A program made the position numbers and the translations under genes. From Scytalidium lignicola (taxonomy: Eukaryota > Ascomycota > Leotiomycetes): a stretch of 64,000 bases of DNA. The stretch's first letter is position 1; each line of letters starts with the position of its first letter. The notes under the pieces are model-generated. The model did not search any database. It was not told where the DNA came from and saw only the letters and a list, made by a program, of their open reading frames with translations. Below, piece after piece: positions 59,111 through 64,000 of this stretch. Location: NCBI GenBank assembly GCA_002812745.2, contig NCSJ02000173.1, positions 1-64,000 on the forward strand. The letters are read 5' to 3'.

Positions 59111-60822
59111 AGGGGATGTTAGAATATTAAGCAAATGATGGAAACATGTTATTAACTTGCTTTTAGGTGCGGATTACATGTACACCTACAAGACGACTTT
59201 CAGAAAGCATTTCTTATAGAAAGTGTAATTAAAAGGGCTTGTTAACTGTGAACCTTTTAGCCGGTTAAGATGACCACTAAGTGAAGTAAAGAAAGTAACC
59301 TTCAGGTTTTGCTTATAAGAGTAAGAGGTTATCATACAATCTAAATAGTCAGAGTTATTTTATAAGATAAGTATAAAGGGCAAAAGTTAATATAATAAAT
59401 AAAATATTATTTTTATAAGTGTAAATTTTAAAGTCAAACTTTATAAATTATAAAAGGAAAAAGGATAAGGTTAAATTATATTTATTATTCTTTTTAGTTA
59501 TTATTATAAGATTTAACTCTATTTAACTGTCGGTACACTACCGAAATAACACGTAGTACATCACTTTATGGGTGATATACTAGTTGTGTTAATGGTTGAT
59601 CGATTGTGAAGGTAATAGGGTGAGAGCTGTAACTTAAGGCTACAGTCCCCCACTACCTAATTAGGACTAGTTAACATGTGACTGATCGCGTTTACACGTG
59701 ACTAGTCCACCAACATTAACAATTTTTTATCTTTTTTAACTTTAAGATTAATTCTTTATACTTTATAAGCATATTCCTCAACTGTAATATATTAATTTAA
59801 CATCTGAAATCAAAAGGTTAAATTACAAGTTAATAAGAAAAGGAGATGTTATATGACAATAAGTGCTAGTTCACGAGGGGAATCTTATTTGAGTGTACTT
59901 ATTGTAGTATCTACAAGCAATTTCACATTTGCTTAGCAAAGCCGAAAATGTATGAGATAACATAAGTGATCACGGACCTCCGATAAGCCTCCCTCCTGTT
60001 CTACCGCACCTCCCTTCTCCTTCTGATTCGTTGGTTGAGTGGTTGCACTTACTCCTCCTATATCACTACCGTACGTAATGAACCGTACAACCTGATAGTT
60101 CTCTTACATATTTTGGTGACCATCGCAAAAAGGTGCTTTGTGGTTAGTCGATTATGGAGGTTTAATTTACAGTCAAGCTTTTAAGCTTACAGCTTGCGTA
60201 TAATATGGTAGAGAAGAAAGAAGTGCCTTAAAAAGGACGAGAAAGCAGTCGAATGAAGTGGTTTTCAAAGTGGGATCTTAAAAACCTTGAAATCAAACGA
60301 AATTGTGGTTAGATTACAGCTTAGAAAGTACGACAAAGGAGCTTGTATATTGCAGTTACTGATGCGGCGCTGTGATTCGTACGCAGCTCTATGTTGTGGT
60401 GGATTGGTTCGAGGGCGATTGCCGAACCGCATCGAGCCAGCGACGTCGCAATACCGAGCCAGGATGAGCACCAGCCGTCCCATTCCGCATAACGCAATTG
60501 CTGTGAGATACGACGTGACCTCCAAACCGCCATCTGGCTCACCAAACGACCACCACAACTCCACCAAACGTGAACCGATCGGCAGCGCTCCGTAAGCTAT
60601 CAAAAGAGAAAAAAATTCGGTGGGAATCATGGAACTCAAAAATGGGATTGCTATGCGCCCCCCGGGCCATATATATGTAGTCGCCGCAATCCGCGCAATG
60701 GACTTCTTCCTCTGGATCCCCCTGCTATCATCATCTCCTGGAACCAGCGAGTCGCGACTTGCGTCTTTACATCTTGTGTCTCTCCCTCCCTCGTGAGTTG
60801 TTCAGATTGCTTTACTTCCAAG
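59111..60822. other. Intergenic region: AT-rich block, then promoter of the urea transporter
   Basis: 59270-59530 and 59720-59840 are very AT-rich. Between them (about 59535-59720) lies a balanced segment that may be an LTR fragment. 60330-60600 is GC-richer, with overlapping ORFs of no recognised family. A TATA-like CCATATATATG lies at about 60667-60677, some 150 bp before the transporter ATG. Confidence 0.45.
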
Positions 60823-63044
60823 ATGGCTAGAGAACTTCTCAGCCAGGCCGACGGCTATGGCATCATCGTTGGCCTGTCGATATTGTTCTGCCTCATCATT
60901 CTCGCTGCCGTTCGTATACAAAAGAGATACCTTTCGGAGGATAGCGACCAATCCGAGATGTTCATGGTCGCCAATCGTTCTGTGGGGACTGGATTAACGG
61001 CCTCCGCCGTCTTCTCGAGCTGGTAAGTTCCTATGGCAAGCAGTACGAGGAATATATGTGTTAACCATGATGGATGATCCAGGATGTGGATCAACGAAAG
61101 TGTCTTTTCGGCCGCATACACCTACAAATGGGGTGTTGCACTGCCAATCTGGTGGGCAAGCGGGTTATCGTTCCAGATTGCCCTGATGGCCGTGCTCGGT
61201 ATCGTGGCCAAGCTGCGCGTGCCGTATGCACATACCTCGCTCGAGATCATGAGAATGAGATATGGCAAATACGTGCACTGGCTTTTCATTCTGCTGAATA
61301 TAGTCAACAACATTTTTGGTTGTGGTAGCATGATTCTCGCGGGCGCCNAGCTGGTGACGGGAATGACGGGGATGCACGTCGTCGCGGCCTGTATCCTGTT
61401 TCCTGCAGGAGGTAAGTTGGTCAAAGGTCAATGGCGAATGCAAACGCTGATTGTGTGGTACCTTTATAGTCGTCATCTACACGGCCGTCGGTGGTCTCAA
61501 AGCCACTTTCTTGACGGACTTCCTGCATACCACCATCGCGCTGATCCTCTTGATTTACTTCTCGCTCGCAGTCTTGACGAATGAGCACATTGGCGGTCCT
61601 TCAGGCTTGTACGAGAAAGTCAAAGCTACAGATGATTTCATTGCTGGAAACTACAAGGGCTCTCTTCTGAGCATGAAGTCCAAGAACGGTGAGGCAAATC
61701 GCCAATGTGACATCAAGACTTGAATACTAAACGTTTGGTCCAGCGCTCCTTTTCGGCCTCGTGTTGAAGTTTGGTAATCTTGCACTCGTGCTCATGGACA
61801 CAGCCTTCTGGCAGAAATCATTCGCCTCGGAAGTGCACTCGACTGTTCCAGCATATGACCTGGTGTCTATCGTCATCCTCGCCATACCCTGGTGCACTGG
61901 AACTATTATTGGTCTAAGCGCCCGCGCAATCGAAAAGACTCCGATCTGGTTCGACTACCCCAATACTCTGACAGACACTCAGGTGAACTCGGGCCTCGTA
62001 ATGCCATACGTGCTGAGATCTCTGCTTGGTAGAGGCGCCACGACCGGTCTGCTTGTACTCGTTTTCATGGCCATCACCAGTACGGTATCTTCATCCATGA
62101 TCGCTGTGAGCAGTATCATCTCTCTCGATTTCTTCCGCACCTACCTCAACCCAAGGGCATCAGACCGCAAAACCCTCCAGGTAAGCCATTGGGGCGTTGT
62201 TTTCCATGGTATCTTTATGGCGGGCTTTGCCATTATGCTCGAGTACGCTGGCGCGACAAACAATTGGTCCACTTACTTCCGTCCCATCATTTCATGCCCT
62301 GGCATTCTCCCCATGATCTTAACGCTCCTCTGGTCTAGACAAACGAAGTTGGCGGCCTTCCTTGCTCCCATTCTTGGGCTTCTTTCGGGCATGGCAACTT
62401 GGCTTGCCCTGTCGTGGAAATGGTCTGGTGTAATCAATATTCAAACGACGCAGGATCAGTTGCCCGGTCTTTATGGATCCGTGGTCTCTTTCTTCTCCCC
62501 AGCGCTCTATTCGGTTATCATATCCTTGGCTTGGCCGAGCCGTTTTGACTGGCGCGAGTTCCTCAGAATTGATCTTATTGATGATAAAAGTCAACCGAAC
62601 AGCTCTCTGCAGTCCACACTGCCCAGTAGTGAAGCTGTGAATGAAACACTGAAAACTGGGAACGGTTCCGAGAAAGAAGCCTACTCTACAAGTGGTAAGG
62701 AGGAGAGCAGTCCACCACCTCCGCAACTGAATGCCAAAGTTCCTCTGGATCAAGTTGTTCATCCTTTTGATGAAACAACAATCAGACATATCAAAAAGTG
62801 GTTCAAAATTGCAAGCATATACTTTGTTGTCAACGTCCTAGTCACCATCGTTCTTTGGCCTTTGCCTCTATACCGGGACTGGATCTTCACAAAGAGCCTT
62901 TTCAACGGCTGGGTCACTATGGCGATTATCTGGCATTTCGCCGCTATTTTCGCCGTAGTTGTATACCCAATTTATGACGGGAGACATGCGATCGCGCGGG
63001 CGGTTCAAGGAATGTCGAAGGAGTGGAAGAAAAANGTGAGATGA
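60823..63044 (+). CDS. DUR3-type urea/polyamine active transporter (sodium:solute symporter family)
   Basis: Four exons, 60823..61022, 61083..61411, 61470..61688 and 61744..63044, join to 682 aa, matching the DUR3 family length. Conserved parts are DQSEMFMVANRSVGTGLTAS, SSWMWINESVFSAAYTYKWG, VPYAHTSLEIMRMRYGKYVH, IYTAVGGLKATFLTDFLHT, FGNLALVLMDTAFWQKSFAS, VFMAITSTVSSSMIAVSSII and the cytoplasmic loop followed by two last TMs. About 15 membrane segments. An N at 61348 falls in a codon (NAG) where family members usually have Gln, and one at 63035 falls three codons from the stop; both keep frame. Yeast DUR3 imports urea and polyamines at the plasma membrane. It lies 28 kb from the nitrogen-scavenging block, so linkage to it is only thematic. 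Confidence 0.9.
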
Positions 63045-63760
63045 TACTGAGACGGTGATGGGGACTTGCAAAACCAACATACTAGAATAATAGACTAAGA
63101 GACAAAAGAGCTTTGTGTTTGATTAGAAATATCTTTTTAAGATCAAGTATTAGAACAAATCTATATAGAACTAGAGAACCGAAAATGATACAATAACAAG
63201 TGATGTGGGACTTTGCCCAACGAAGTATAGAGCCTTTGTGGTGAAGTCTTCCCACCAAATTCAAGCATTAGTTTATAAACCATGATGTATCGGGTTAAGG
63301 AAATAGCGGTAATCGTTTGCTTTTTATGACTCTGCGGATACCTGTCCGCTCATAGCATTTTGAGCCTCTCAATGGGATATTTCCCACTCGCTCCGCTCAA
63401 AANTTGGCAGAAAGAGCCAGGGGGGTTTCCGTTGTGAAAAGCTATTCAAAGTCTTAAGTTTTGCCCGGCTGCTCAAGACATGGTCCAAAATATAAGGAAG
63501 CCAATGGAGTCAGCTCCGAACCCATGGGTTGGGTCGAGCACCCGAAAATCCGACTCATTGCGTCTCATGGCGCAGCCAAGATTATTCAGTAACGGCGCTC
63601 AAGCGCATCTGAGCCCCAAAACATCACATTTTATACTAATACAGGACTATGTTTCTACTAAGAAATTAGAAGAATATTAATTAGATTAGACATGTCTTGA
63701 AAGTGTCAACCTCATCGAGCATGCTCACAGCGCTGCAAAACCTAAACCTCAACTTCCATC
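63045..63760. other. Intergenic region between convergent genes
   Basis: Holds the 3' flank of the urea transporter gene. One N at 63403. A small ORF at 63480-63680 (plus) has no family features. No repeat recognised. Confidence 0.45.
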
Positions 63761-64000
63761 TCATTTACTTAAGAAACAAGTCTGTTTAAGCGTAGCTTCC
63801 ATCTCATCCTCAGACGCCTTAAAATCCTTCCCAATTTCCGACAAATCATCGGCACTAATCGCCCTCTTTGCCGCTGCCAAGGATGCGAAATCATCCGTTG
63901 TCTTCCCCTTTCCCAACGTAAGCGCACTCAATATCTGCATAGGCGCGGATGCAGGGTCGGCCACTATCCCTTGGATAGCTAACGCTACATTTCCCGTGGC
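63761..64000 (-). CDS. 3' end of an unrecognised gene, cut by the window edge
   Basis: An open frame runs from the right edge to a stop at 63761, about 79 codons. The visible end is Ala/Asp/Ser-rich (ADPASAPMQILSALTLGKGK, AISADDLSEIGKDFKASEDE) and closes EATLKQTCFLSK. An internal Met at 63964 could start a short ORF, but the frame is open upstream to the edge. Family not recognised. Composition suggests a small helical or secreted protein, but there is no direct evidence. Confidence 0.5.
   Translation of the reverse strand, partial: ATGNVALAIQGIVADPASAPMQILSALTLGKGKTTDDFASLAAAKRAISADDLSEIGKDFKASEDEMEATLKQTCFLSK

Noticed and set aside
60265..60639. 124-aa minus-strand ORF and overlapping plus ORF upstream of the urea transporter
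   Set aside because: Complementary open frames in a GC-rich stretch with no family resemblance; more likely promoter and leader DNA.

Overview
The window looks like genomic DNA of a filamentous ascomycete (Pezizomycotina, possibly a leotiomycete, though I cannot place it firmly). Genes carry 50-150 nt GT..AG introns with fungal branch points. The gene families are typical of moulds: an XlnR-type activator, HET-domain remnants, DUF3433, NmrA-like, CYP52-like P450, GH30 galactanase and a DUR3-type transporter. Gene-rich stretches alternate with very AT-rich, stop-ridden blocks that resemble RIP-mutated transposons. Exon joins were worked out by hand from reading frame, splice sites and family similarity.

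Layout. 1-2.1 kb: AT-rich repeat-like DNA. 2.1-3.6 kb: secreted GH30 beta-1,6-galactanase (-). 4.75-8.73 kb: 12-exon SLIP-GC-like large GTPase (-). 9.0-9.5 kb: remnant of a sterol-regulator-like Zn2Cys6 factor. 10.4-11.7 kb: a G-alpha-like protein that has lost every nucleotide-binding motif. 12.7-14.45 kb: secreted arylsulfotransferase-family protein (-). 15.1 kb: intron-containing tRNA-Trp (-). 15.7 kb: hotdog thioesterase. 17.6-20.4 kb: XlnR xylanase-regulator homologue (-). 22.7-23.4 kb: broken NmrA-like gene.

23.9-32.3 kb is the most interesting block. It holds two divergent gene pairs: a DCG1/hydantoin-racemase homologue beside a TamA/DAL81-type regulator, and a PuuE-type allantoinase/polysaccharide deacetylase beside an NCS1 (allantoin/uracil class) permease. 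The parts list recalls the yeast DAL allantoin cluster, with an unrelated allantoinase family in place of DAL1. The two divergent promoters share the 10-bp palindrome GCCCGCGGGC, and the second also has AreA-type GATA sites. I infer a small nitrogen-scavenging cluster with its own regulator.

32.6-40.4 kb: DUF7704-like membrane protein (-), CYP52-like P450, single-exon fused aconitase X, Mpo1-like (DUF962) protein and a PEBP-family protein (-). 41-45.6 kb: a transposon graveyard with a 344-bp inverted-repeat element flanked by a perfect 8-bp target duplication, a 424-bp element flanked by TA, a third inverted repeat, and a degenerate retroelement ending in a polypurine tract and 3' LTR. 45.8-46.6 kb: frameshifted HET gene (-). 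48.1-49.5 kb: seven-exon mitochondrial-carrier-like gene (-). 51-54.9 kb: large DUF3433 gene broken by a frameshift and a CAG-to-TAG-like stop. 56.2-58.0 kb: fungal transcription-factor-domain protein without a zinc cluster. 58.7-59.1 kb: HET C-terminal remnant (-). 60.8-63.0 kb: DUR3-type urea transporter. 63.8 kb to the end: 3' end of an unrecognised gene (-).

Eighteen single Ns are scattered through the window, mostly beside homopolymers; those I could test occupy exactly one base.
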